A DNA stretch of 64,000 nt from Chryseobacterium sp. ISL-80. Its GTDB lineage: Bacteria; Bacillota; Bacilli; Bacillales; Cytobacillaceae. The notes under the pieces are model-generated. The model was not told the origin of the DNA. It ran no database searches and worked only from the letters and a program-made list of their open reading frames with translations. The stretch lies in assembly GCA_018613055.1 (NCBI GenBank), contig JAGGQZ010000016.1, forward strand, positions 60,026-124,025, written 5' to 3'. Made by a program: the position numbers and the translations under genes. Each line of letters begins with the position of its first letter. Within the stretch, counting starts at the first letter, position 1. Of this stretch, positions 37,683-45,289 are shown one piece after another.

Positions 37683-37952
<270 letters not shown>

Positions 37953-37963
37953 GATCATACATA

Positions 37964-37988
37964 AATTCCCGCTTAATAAGCGGGAATT
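37964..37988 (+). terminator. terminator after fer
   Basis: Perfect eleven-base stem AATTCCCGCTT/AAGCGGGAATT followed by TTTTATTTT. Confidence 0.95.
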
Positions 37989-38029
37989 TTTTATTTTGAC
38001 TGAGAAAATTAAACACTTTAAAAACCAAA

Positions 38030-38053
38030 AAGCAACGGTGCAGGCCGTTGCTT
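38030..38053 (-). terminator. terminator after ribU
   Basis: Stem AAGCAACGG/CCGTTGCTT, followed by TTTTGGTTTTT on the minus strand. Confidence 0.85.
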
Positions 38054-38071
38054 TATATCATCAAAAATATA

Positions 38072-38653
38072 TCAAGCACTCTTATAGTTTTGCTGTCTTT
38101 CAATCCATGTTTTCATTCTCGTGAACATCAGCATGAATACGATAGACATCATCAAGCCTTTTACGAAGTTGAAAGGCAGGATACCTGCTACAATAAACTG
38201 TTTTGTTTCTGGACCAGACATTGCCGGCATATTCAGGAACAATGTGTAGGCAGGCAGGAATACATAGTAATTAAGGACACTCATCAGAATGGCCATGCTG
38301 ACTGTCCCTGCCACTAAGGCAAACGTCATTCCTTTTTTAGTTTTTACCCGCTGATATAGATAGTAAGTTGGCAGAATGAATAAAACTCCTGCTGCGAAGT
38401 TGGCGGCATGGCCAACTGGCACTCCAGTTTCACTGCCTGTCATGAAATAATCAAGGATATTCTTTATAAGTTCTACTAAAATACCAGCTGCCGGACCGAA
38501 GATCAAAGCAGCAATCAATGCAGGAATATCGCTGAAATCGACCATCAAGAATTTTGGAAACGGCGGCAGCGGAAAATTCAGCAGCATCAAGACATAAGAT
38601 ATACTGCTCAACATTCCAATTGAAACCATTGCTTTTACACTAAATTTTTTCAT
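38072..38653 (-). CDS. ribU: riboflavin-binding ECF transporter S component RibU
   Basis: Membrane subunit that binds riboflavin and uses the shared EcfAA'T energising module for uptake. The 193-residue product has about six predicted helices and starts MKKFSVKAMVSIGMLSSISY, with the conserved FSDIPALIAALIFGPAAG segment near residue 40 that forms part of the flavin site. The gene is monocistronic, preceded by an FMN riboswitch with its own terminator, which confirms the substrate. B. subtilis calls it ypaA. Confidence 0.96.
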   Translation of the reverse strand: MKKFSVKAMVSIGMLSSISYVLMLLNFPLPPFPKFLMVDFSDIPALIAALIFGPAAGILVELIKNILDYFMTGSETGVPVGHAANFAAGVLFILPTYYLYQRVKTKKGMTFALVAGTVSMAILMSVLNYYVFLPAYTLFLNMPAMSGPETKQFIVAGILPFNFVKGLMMSIVFMLMFTRMKTWIERQQNYKSA

Positions 38654-38730
38654 TTTCCTCTCTCCTTATAGAGATCCATCTCACATAAAGAAGAAAGATT
38701 CAGCATTCACATACCCATAGACAAATAAAA

Positions 38731-38755
38731 TCCCCCAAGTTTTATGCTTGAGGGA
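38731..38755 (-). terminator. expression-platform terminator of the ribU riboswitch
   Basis: Minus-strand stem TCCCTCAAG/CTTGGGGGA with a loop of about seven bases, followed by TTTTATTT. It lies between the aptamer and ribU, where FMN binding would favour its formation. Confidence 0.8.
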
Positions 38756-38820
38756 GAATTGACTAAGGCATGCTTAATAAACGTTCAAACCTGCATTTTT
38801 TGAACGTCTGCAGAACCTCC

Positions 38821-38946
38821 ATCTTCTCCCATCCAGACTATACTGTCGGCTTTGGAATCGCACCAAATCCTGCCTAAAAGGCTCGCGGGCTTAGAGAAAA
38901 AATCACTCATTACCGCCGATCGGGAATTTCACCCTGCCCCGAAGAT
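38821..38946 (-). ncRNA. FMN riboswitch (RFN element)
   Basis: The conserved aptamer core is all present on the minus strand: ATCTTCGGGGCAGGGTGAAA at the 5' end, then TTCCCGATCGGCGGTAA, AGCCCGCGAGCC, GGCAGGATTTGGTG, GATTCCAAAGCCGACAGT and TAGTCTGGATGGGAGAAGAT closing the P1 stem. An inverted repeat (ACGTTCAAA...TTTGAACGT, about 38780-38812) between aptamer and terminator may act as the antiterminator. Together with ribU it makes flavin uptake FMN-repressed. Confidence 0.98.
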
Positions 38947-38970
38947 AGACCATATTTAATTAACATGTTT

Positions 38971-38999
38971 ATTATACTGAAAAAAAGAATTTTTGTGAA
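38971..38999 (-). promoter_or_regulatory. sigma-A promoter of the riboswitch-ribU unit
   Basis: Minus-strand TTCACA (38999-38994), 17 bases, then TATAAT (38976-38971). Transcription would begin about 18 bases before the aptamer. Confidence 0.8.
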
Positions 39000-39167
39000 G
39001 ATGTTTGCTTGTGACGTTTTTATGTCACCACCAAATTAATCCTAATCTCCTTTCTGACTGAATATGATGATGGAAAGCCTGCAAAATTCGGAAATTTAGC
39101 CTTAAATCCTGATAGCGACTTCTATTTAAGAGAGCGTTTACATTATATTTAAGAACATTTAGTGCAT

Positions 39168-39196
39168 TTGACAAAAGAATATTCGTCTTGTAAAAT
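39168..39196 (+). promoter_or_regulatory. sigma-A promoter of serA
   Basis: Perfect TTGACA (39168-39173), 17 bases, then TAAAAT (39191-39196), about 42 bases before the serA start. No T-box or other leader structure fits in that distance. Confidence 0.88.
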
Positions 39197-39238
39197 AATC
39201 AGAAAATTATTTTTATTTACATAAAGGAGTGAGCAAAG

Positions 39239-40813
39239 ATGTATCAGGTGTTAGCTGCTGATTCAATCAAAGAACAGGGCTTGCAGCCATTGCTGGAATG
39301 GAAGCATGCACAGGTGCATACAGGGGGAATTGATTCCGGCCTGGTCAGTTTAGAAAAAGTCGACGCGTTATTGGTAAGAAGTGCGACAAAGGTAACGGCC
39401 GAACTGCTTGACTCCATGCCTTCACTAAAAATCGTCGGACGTGCAGGTGTCGGTGTGGATAATATAGATATTTCCGCAGCGACGAAAAGAGGAATTGTCG
39501 TCGTCAATGCCCCTGATGGAAATACAATCTCCACTGCTGAGCATACTTTTGCGATGATGGCAGCATTGATGAGGAATATCCCTCAGGCACACTCTACTGT
39601 AAAAAATGGGGAATGGAAAAGGAACCAGTTCATCGGAAATGAACTCCACAGTAAAACATTGGGAATCATCGGCTTAGGAAGGATTGGATCCGAGCTTGCC
39701 AAAAGGGCACGGGCTTTTGGGATGTCCGTGAAGGTGTTTGATCCATTTTTAACGAAGGAACGAGCCGATGTCTTAGGCGTACAATTATCCACTTTCGACA
39801 ACGTTCTTCAGGAAGCGGATATCATCTCCGTCCACACACCATTGACAAAAGAAACAAAAGGGCTTCTTAATGAAAGGACTTTGAGCCAGACTAAGAAAGG
39901 GGTCTATCTCCTCAATTGCGCCAGAGGCGGAATCATCGACGAGATGGCCCTCGCCCACTTTATCGAAAATGGCCACGTAGCCGGTGCTGCCCTCGATGTT
40001 TTCGAAGTCGAACCTCCAGGGGACCACCCTTTGCTTAAATTCGATTCCGTCATTGTCACCCCACATCTTGGTGCCTCAACAAAAGAAGCACAGTTGAATG
40101 TCGCTACACAGGTTGCCAGGGAAATCCGGACTTTCTTTGAAAATAAACCTGTTGCCAACTCCATTAATCTGCCAGCGATGTCTAAAGAAATCTATGAAAA
40201 AATACAGCCTTTCCACCAGCTGGCAAAGGAAATGGGGAAAATCGTCTCGGAATGCCACAATAAAGGCGTCAATGAATTGACAGCCACCTATTCAGGGACT
40301 GCTGCAGAACTGGAAACCACCTTTTTGACAAAAGCACTGCTGGCAGGTTTTTTTGAAAATCGAATCGATGTGAAAGTGAATGAAGTGAATGCGATCCATA
40401 TCGCGAAAGAGCGTGGAATCATGGTCGGGGAAAAAGTGACAGGAAACTCGTTCGGCTATGCAAACACCGTGACCGTCACAGCACGCGGAGACGGAGAAAC
40501 TTTTACAGTGAGAGGAACCTATATTGAAAACTATGGCCCCAGGATTGTCAGCCTCGATGGGTTTAATATCGATTTCCATCCATCAGGCAATCTGCTCTAT
40601 ATCCAGCATATGGACCGTCCTGGTGTAATCGGCCATGTAGGAAGGATACTCGGCGACCATGACGTGAACATCGCAACCATGCAGGTTGGCAGAAAGGAAG
40701 CCGGCGGAGAAGCCATAATGGTCCTATCCTTTGACAAGCCGCTTTCGAATGATATGATCGCCAAGCTTGAGTCACTTCAGGACATCGTTACAATCAATAG
40801 CATCATTCTTTAA
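39239..40813 (+). CDS. serA: D-3-phosphoglycerate dehydrogenase
   Basis: First step of serine synthesis from 3-phosphoglycerate. The 524-residue product has the substrate/NAD domains of the 2-hydroxyacid dehydrogenase family (GRAGVGVDNIDISAA near residue 65, the NAD motif LGIIGLGRIGSELAKRA near residue 140, catalytic Arg in NCARGGIIDE, His in VTPHLGASTKEA). An intervening domain follows, then a C-terminal ACT domain (about 450-524, MDRPGVIGHVGRILGDHDV), which allows serine feedback. The start is ATG behind AAGGAGTGAG, with a strong promoter and terminator of its own. Confidence 0.97.
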   Translation: MYQVLAADSIKEQGLQPLLEWKHAQVHTGGIDSGLVSLEKVDALLVRSATKVTAELLDSMPSLKIVGRAGVGVDNIDISAATKRGIVVVNAPDGNTISTAEHTFAMMAALMRNIPQAHSTVKNGEWKRNQFIGNELHSKTLGIIGLGRIGSELAKRARAFGMSVKVFDPFLTKERADVLGVQLSTFDNVLQEADIISVHTPLTKETKGLLNERTLSQTKKGVYLLNCARGGIIDEMALAHFIENGHVAGAALDVFEVEPPGDHPLLKFDSVIVTPHLGASTKEAQLNVATQVAREIRTFFENKPVANSINLPAMSKEIYEKIQPFHQLAKEMGKIVSECHNKGVNELTATYSGTAAELETTFLTKALLAGFFENRIDVKVNEVNAIHIAKERGIMVGEKVTGNSFGYANTVTVTARGDGETFTVRGTYIENYGPRIVSLDGFNIDFHPSGNLLYIQHMDRPGVIGHVGRILGDHDVNIATMQVGRKEAGGEAIMVLSFDKPLSNDMIAKLESLQDIVTINSIIL

Positions 40814-40821
40814 AAATACTA

Positions 40822-40852
40822 AACAGGCCTCGAATCTGAATTGGAGGCCTGT
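40822..40852. terminator. terminator between serA and the PHP gene
   Basis: Stem AACAGGCCTC/GAGGCCTGTT with a 12-base loop and T-tracts on both strands. It serves the two converging genes. Confidence 0.92.
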
Positions 40853-40875
40853 TTTTATTCGCTCGTTAATCATGA

Positions 40876-41688
40876 CTAACCCAGCGGAAAAGCTTTTCGT
40901 TCTCCTTTGGAAAAAGTCATGATTTCTTTATAGCCAACCTCTTTCGCAAGCTCGAGGGCCTGGTCAAAATCAGCACCAACATGTTCGGGGACATGGGCAT
41001 CGGATGATAGGACAATCGGAATTTTTTTATCAAAGCACATTTGCAAAACCCTTTTATCCGGATACAAAGTCTGAGTAGGTTTCCGCAATCCGGCAGTACT
41101 TATTTCCACGCACGTCTTTGATTGCGCAAGTGCTGTTGTCGCCCTGTCATACTGCTCCAATAGAAAACCTTCATCCTCAGGGACATAGTTAAAGATTTTC
41201 ACAAGATCTATATGCCCAATAATATCAAATAAATCGGACTGTGCCAGTGTCACGACCTGGTCAAAGTATTTTCGGTATACTTCCTTTACGTCTCTTTTAT
41301 CCCATTCTTTTCGATATTCTGCGAGGTCAATCCCAAAATCACCGATCCAATGAATCGATCCGATCACATAATCAAAATCGTAGCCTTTGATGAAACGTTC
41401 CATTTCTTCATGTTTGCCTGGGGTGTAATCCATCTCAATGGACATCTTCACGTCAATTTCATTTCTCCAGGCTTCTTCAAAAAGACGAACATAATCAGCC
41501 ATATCATAAAATCTTCGCTCATCCACCCAGCTATTTCGCAAAATATCCGCTGTTTGATAAAAGTGATAGGCATGTTCTGATATCCCGAAATGCTGAATTC
41601 CTTTCGAGCTGGCTGTATCCGTAAACTGCCTTAAATAGTCCAGTGTCAATGTGCCTCTTTCCAGATGATTATGATAATCCGTCAGCAT
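40876..41688 (-). CDS. PHP-domain phosphatase, histidinol-phosphatase-like
   Basis: The 270-residue product starts MLTDYHNHLERG, the first metal motif of the PHP fold, followed by HFGISEHAYHF, SIEMDYTPGKHEEM, DYVIGSIHWIGDFG, DIIGHIDLVKIF and SSDAHVPEHVG, giving a full set of metal ligands. This resembles HisK/HisJ histidinol-phosphate phosphatases, but PHP proteins also act on other phosphoesters and there are no his genes here, so the substrate is uncertain. I start at ATG 41688; ATG 41695-41697 lies too near the GGGAGG site. It is downstream of an M23 peptidase gene. Confidence 0.82.
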   Translation of the reverse strand: MLTDYHNHLERGTLTLDYLRQFTDTASSKGIQHFGISEHAYHFYQTADILRNSWVDERRFYDMADYVRLFEEAWRNEIDVKMSIEMDYTPGKHEEMERFIKGYDFDYVIGSIHWIGDFGIDLAEYRKEWDKRDVKEVYRKYFDQVVTLAQSDLFDIIGHIDLVKIFNYVPEDEGFLLEQYDRATTALAQSKTCVEISTAGLRKPTQTLYPDKRVLQMCFDKKIPIVLSSDAHVPEHVGADFDQALELAKEVGYKEIMTFSKGERKAFPLG

Positions 41689-41757
41689 TGTCCCCATCCC
41701 CTCCCGCGACTCTTTTCCCCATTATACTTTCAAGTGATGACAGGAACAAGAAATTGC

Positions 41758-42723
41758 TTAGCGGGTATTCAATATTTGCTGCGGCTGGATTGTGTCCGTT
41801 GTCAAGTTATTCAATGCTTTCAACTGGCTGACAGTTGTATTCGTCTTCCTGGCAATTGAAATCAAGGTGTCACCGGAAACTACGACATACCGATTGTCAG
41901 CAGATTTCCCAATGGCTAAAACCACACCACGGGATATTTGATCGCTATCAAGCTGATTGCTATGCTTGATTGAATCTACAGATGTATGGTACATTTTCGC
42001 GATTGACCAAAGAGTTTCCCCAGCTTTCACTGTATGCTTTATTTCAGGCTGCTGAGGACTGGCTTTCGCAGACTTATGTTGATTCTTGTCCTTAGATTCA
42101 GCTTTCGAACTGCCATGCTGATCATCATTAATTGCAATATCATCTGCCAACCGCAACCTGGCGACTGTTTCCATTGTCACTTCTTCCACCTTCGCCATCG
42201 CCTCAACAGGCTCCCCGACAGAGGTGTCTCCTAACGCCAAAACAGGATCGACGGCATTTTCTTTTTCATATGTCCATTTTTCCTTATGGATTTCAAAGTG
42301 GAGATGGACACCTGAGGAGTCTCCCGTATTGCCCATAAGGCCGATAATATCTCCCTGTTTGACAGCCTGTCCTTCCTCAACATTCCTTTTATTCAAATGT
42401 GCATAAACAGTTTCCAGGTTGTTATCGTGCTTAATGAATACAACATGACCGTATGAACCTGAATAATAGGATTTTGTAACGATCCCCTTATCAACACTAT
42501 GTATAGGTGTTTTGAACCCACCTGCGATATCAATTCCTTTATGGTGGCCATGTCGTGTTCCGTACAGGTCTGTAATGACCCCTTCCGCCGGCCATACCCA
42601 GTCTGAAGTCAGTTCTGGTATATCGAGCATTTCTGCCTGAGAGTGCTTTCCGCCAAGAAACAGCAAGCTGATACAGAGTGCCATTAACCCGGCAATGAGC
42701 AATCGCTTTATATAATCCTGCAT
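41758..42723 (-). CDS. M23 peptidase with two C-terminal LysM domains
   Basis: Predicted cell-wall hydrolase or envelope regulator. The 321-residue product has an N-terminal membrane helix (about 7-24), an M23/LytM domain (about 45-160) with zinc ligands in HHKGIDIAG and HLHFEIH, so it should be catalytically active, a polar linker (about 200-225), and two LysM repeats (about 228-272 and 275-321). The second ends two residues before the stop. The peptidase-then-LysM order is less usual than the reverse. B. subtilis has no counterpart between serA and rsiX. Confidence 0.9.
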   Translation of the reverse strand: MQDYIKRLLIAGLMALCISLLFLGGKHSQAEMLDIPELTSDWVWPAEGVITDLYGTRHGHHKGIDIAGGFKTPIHSVDKGIVTKSYYSGSYGHVVFIKHDNNLETVYAHLNKRNVEEGQAVKQGDIIGLMGNTGDSSGVHLHFEIHKEKWTYEKENAVDPVLALGDTSVGEPVEAMAKVEEVTMETVARLRLADDIAINDDQHGSSKAESKDKNQHKSAKASPQQPEIKHTVKAGETLWSIAKMYHTSVDSIKHSNQLDSDQISRGVVLAIGKSADNRYVVVSGDTLISIARKTNTTVSQLKALNNLTTDTIQPQQILNTR

Positions 42724-42802
42724 TTTCTTCCTCCTTAACTTTTTACTCCCTTTCCATCCCTATGACAGCCTGTACGAAAATAGAACTGCGGTATGGAATA
42801 GC

Positions 42803-42851
42803 AGCAGCTAAAAAAGCACATTCGTTATAATTGGTGGTTAGCTGCTTTTTT
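42803..42851 (+). terminator. plus-strand terminator-like hairpin without an obvious gene
   Basis: AGCAGCTAA/TTAGCTGCT stem with a 26-base loop, followed by TTTTTT on the plus strand. No plus-strand gene lies upstream; the minus strand has no T-run on the matching side. Confidence 0.5.
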
Positions 42852-42938
42852 ATGCAAAAGAAGGAAAATTAGTTATTTAGTCTAAAAACGCAAAAAAAGA
42901 AAGACCTGCATGGCCTTCCTTTTTTAAAAAAATGCTCA

Positions 42939-42958
42939 GCTGTTTTTCTAAAAACAGC
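42939..42958 (-). terminator. terminator after rsiX
   Basis: Nine-base stem GCTGTTTTT/AAAAACAGC just beyond the rsiX stop, then a run of seven T on the minus strand. A second weaker hairpin with its own T-run lies near 42895-42920. Confidence 0.75.
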
Positions 42959-42969
42959 AGCAGTTTCAA

Positions 42970-44202
42970 TTATTCACTTTCAATCTGCTTCTTGTTTGGA
43001 GCGAGTGGCAGCGGCAGAACTTCTTTCAAATCGAAAGGCCCCAGCTGGTCAATGTTTGCATTGGTAAACCTAACACCTTTATAATCAAACTCGCTCGCCG
43101 TCATCAAGATCGCCTCTAAATTTGGCATGAAATCTTCCTGGAGCTTTGTATCATCAGTTAAGGTGATTTCGAGCACTTTATCATTAGATTCAGTCTTTGC
43201 AAGCTTGAAATTCTCCGGAAGTGAAGGTGAAAGATAACCAATCTCATCTCCCTTCCACATCTCCTTAAATGCATCTCCAATTGATTTATGCTGTTCTTTT
43301 GTCGGAACAAGGTATGGATTTGGCATCCCTTCCACTGTCAAAAACAAGTATGCTCTTCTCTTTGTTGCTTCTGTATTTAGCTGAAATTCTTCCTTTGATC
43401 CATAGTTCCCCAACTCAATCCCCGGGTTCCCCTCTGTTGTCAGGACCATTTTTTCTATGCCAACATCCGAGAAATTTTGTGTCATCGAATCTACAAACAT
43501 GACCTCTGCAGCACTACCATATCTATATGGATGATTTTCCTTCACATCCATCGTCAATGTCTTTGTCGCTTTATCATAGCTCCAGGAAGCATCCATTGGG
43601 TAGTAATCCGTCAGCCCCCAGTCCTCTTCGTTAAGCTGTGGCATTGTTTCTGTATAGCTCTCGATCCAGGATTTACCTGTTTCTTTAGCCTTTGTTACCG
43701 TAATGGGGACAACAGCCTGCGCCTGCTGGTCAGGAATCGCAAAGGTGAAGATATCTGAAGTCTCGGTATCAAACTCGTCTGGATAAACAGAAATCAGCCC
43801 GTCATATGGATTGGCTTTATTCATTGCGGCAAATTCTTCAGCCTTTTCTTTTCCGTCTGCTGAGTCCCTCATGAGGGTGTTTTCCTTCTCAACCTTTGCT
43901 GAATCATCCCCGATTGCAGTATCCATTTCCATTGATGAGTTTTCTTCCTTAGCAGAACTGCTGTCCATGCTTTTTTGTTCAGAATAGTTGTTTCCCATCA
44001 ATCCCGGGGAGAGAATAAAGGCGAGGAAGAGTACTGCTGCGAGAGCCGCACCTGGAATGACCCATGTAGGCATTTTCTTTCTTTTTTCCACTCGATGGGC
44101 GATATTCTGATAAATGTCACGAGAGTCGCGATGATCTTTTATCTTTGGCATCTGGCCGAGGAGATCTTCTAGCTGCTTATCGCTTAGCTGTGACTTTTTC
44201 AC
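42970..44202 (-). CDS. rsiX: anti-sigma-X factor RsiX
   Basis: Membrane anti-sigma factor that holds SigX. The 410-residue product has a cytoplasmic N-terminal part (MKKSQLSDKQLEDLLGQMPK), one membrane helix (about 47-66) and a large extracytoplasmic domain ending ...LPLPLAPNKKQIESE, similar in layout to B. subtilis RsiX. The low-complexity Ser/Glu/Asp segment after the helix (about 75-120) makes it longer than usual. The start is GTG 44202 behind GGAAGGG, overlapping the sigX end by 26 bases, so the two are made together. Confidence 0.9.
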   Translation of the reverse strand: MKKSQLSDKQLEDLLGQMPKIKDHRDSRDIYQNIAHRVEKRKKMPTWVIPGAALAAVLFLAFILSPGLMGNNYSEQKSMDSSSAKEENSSMEMDTAIGDDSAKVEKENTLMRDSADGKEKAEEFAAMNKANPYDGLISVYPDEFDTETSDIFTFAIPDQQAQAVVPITVTKAKETGKSWIESYTETMPQLNEEDWGLTDYYPMDASWSYDKATKTLTMDVKENHPYRYGSAAEVMFVDSMTQNFSDVGIEKMVLTTEGNPGIELGNYGSKEEFQLNTEATKRRAYLFLTVEGMPNPYLVPTKEQHKSIGDAFKEMWKGDEIGYLSPSLPENFKLAKTESNDKVLEITLTDDTKLQEDFMPNLEAILMTASEFDYKGVRFTNANIDQLGPFDLKEVLPLPLAPNKKQIESE

Positions 44203-44728
44203 TAGTCATCCCTTCCTTTTCAATCATTTCTTCCATAAGCTTTTTCAGTGTCTTCAAAGCACGGTGCTGGGTCGTCTTTACCTTGCTTTCCGTCCACGCT
44301 AAAGCTTCGGCCGTCTCGGAAATCGTCAGTTCATGTATATAGCGCATGATGATGACCATTCGCTGGTCGACTGTGCATTGATCGAGGCACTTGTACATCA
44401 ATTGGATTTCTTCACTTTGAAGCGCCATTTCCTCCGGCAGCGGCTGTTCATCCCTTACCTGCCGTGCAGACATATCAAAGGTTTCTAGCAATCGCTGCTT
44501 CCAGCCCTTCTGTTTTCGGAAATGATCGATCGCGACATTCTTCGCGATTGAAAACAGCCAGGTTTTTTCGCTGCTTTTCCCCTCGAACCTGTCATAAGCC
44601 TTGAGAACACGGATGTATACTTCCTGAACAAGGTCCTCTGCCAGTTCCCTGCTTTTCACCATATAAAATAAAAATTGAAAAACGTCATGATGATATTTTT
44701 GATACAATTCATCAAAAACGGAGTTCAT
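44177..44728 (-). CDS. sigX: ECF sigma factor SigX
   Basis: ECF sigma factor that in B. subtilis controls surface-charge and envelope genes. The 183-residue product has sigma region 2 (LAEDLVQEVYIRVLKAYDRF and KTWLFSIAKNVAIDHFRKQK) and region 4 (LDQCTVDQRMVIIMRYI with TESKVKTTQHRALKTLK). I choose ATG 44728 (MNSVFDELYQKYHHDVF), since GGAGG precedes it and the ECF promoter immediately upstream would place the longer start, 44752, at or before the transcript 5' end. Confidence 0.94.
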   Translation of the reverse strand: MNSVFDELYQKYHHDVFQFLFYMVKSRELAEDLVQEVYIRVLKAYDRFEGKSSEKTWLFSIAKNVAIDHFRKQKGWKQRLLETFDMSARQVRDEQPLPEEMALQSEEIQLMYKCLDQCTVDQRMVIIMRYIHELTISETAEALAWTESKVKTTQHRALKTLKKLMEEMIEKEGMTSEKVTAKR

Positions 44729-44759
44729 AGGTCTTTTCGCCTCCGCATTCATTAGATTA

Positions 44760-44785
44760 GTCGTAAAACAGATAACAAAGTTTCA
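44760..44785 (-). promoter_or_regulatory. ECF-type autoregulatory promoter of sigX
   Basis: Minus-strand TGAAAC (44785-44780), 16 bases, then CGAC (44763-44760), close to the sigma-X/sigma-W consensus (TGAAAC or TGTAAC, 16-17, CGAC or CGTA). The leader to ATG 44728 is about 25 bases. Confidence 0.8.
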
Positions 44786-44870
44786 TATTAACTATATTAT
44801 TTTTAGATTGGAAATGAAAGGGTTTTTCCGAGGAGAATTGTATTTGTCTTTTTAGTGAGTGGATGAATAC

Positions 44871-45131
44871 ATGACGGACACTTTTTCATGATTTTTCGCT
44901 ATTTCTGTCCGTCATGACCTTGATGAGGGACACTTTTCGATGATTCTTCGCTATTTCTGTCCGTCATGATTTTGATGACGGACACTTTTCGATGATTCTT
45001 CGCTAATTCTGTCCATCATAGCCTTGATGACGGACACTTTTCCTTGATTCTACACTTTTTCTGTTCATCATCACTTTGATGAGGGACACTTTTCTCCGAT
45101 TCTACTCAGTTTCTGTCCGTCAAGAGGACAG
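44871..45131. repeat. tandem array B, five units of 52 bp
   Basis: Units begin at ATGACGGACAC near 44871, 44923, 44975, 45027 and 45079, exactly 52 bases apart. Each runs GACGGACACTTTTCGATGAT, then a TTCTTCGCTATTTCTG-like middle, then TGTCCGTCAT. At each junction TGTCCGTCAT and ATGACGGACA form a ten-base inverted repeat with seven bases between (perfect at 44958-44984). The last junction shortens to CTGTCC/GGACAG, again with a 7-base loop. The array lies between the resE terminator and the sigX promoter. The rest of the 561-base gap holds only those two signals. Confidence 0.95.
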
Positions 45132-45202
45132 TATCCCCGTCGTTAAGAAGAATGCGCTAACACCAGGAAAACAACTAATCGAAAAAATCTGAAGAAAATA
45201 CA

Positions 45203-45244
45203 AAGAGGCTGCCCCTAACCTGATGTGGTTCGGGACAGCCTCTT
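45203..45244 (-). terminator. terminator after resE
   Basis: Stem AAGAGGCTGTCCC/GGGGCAGCCTCTT with a loop of about 16 bases, then TTGTATTTTC on the minus strand. Confidence 0.85.
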
Positions 45245-45289
45245 GAGGGAACGATCAATGTTCCTTGTGAATCAAGAATAGTCGGCAAG

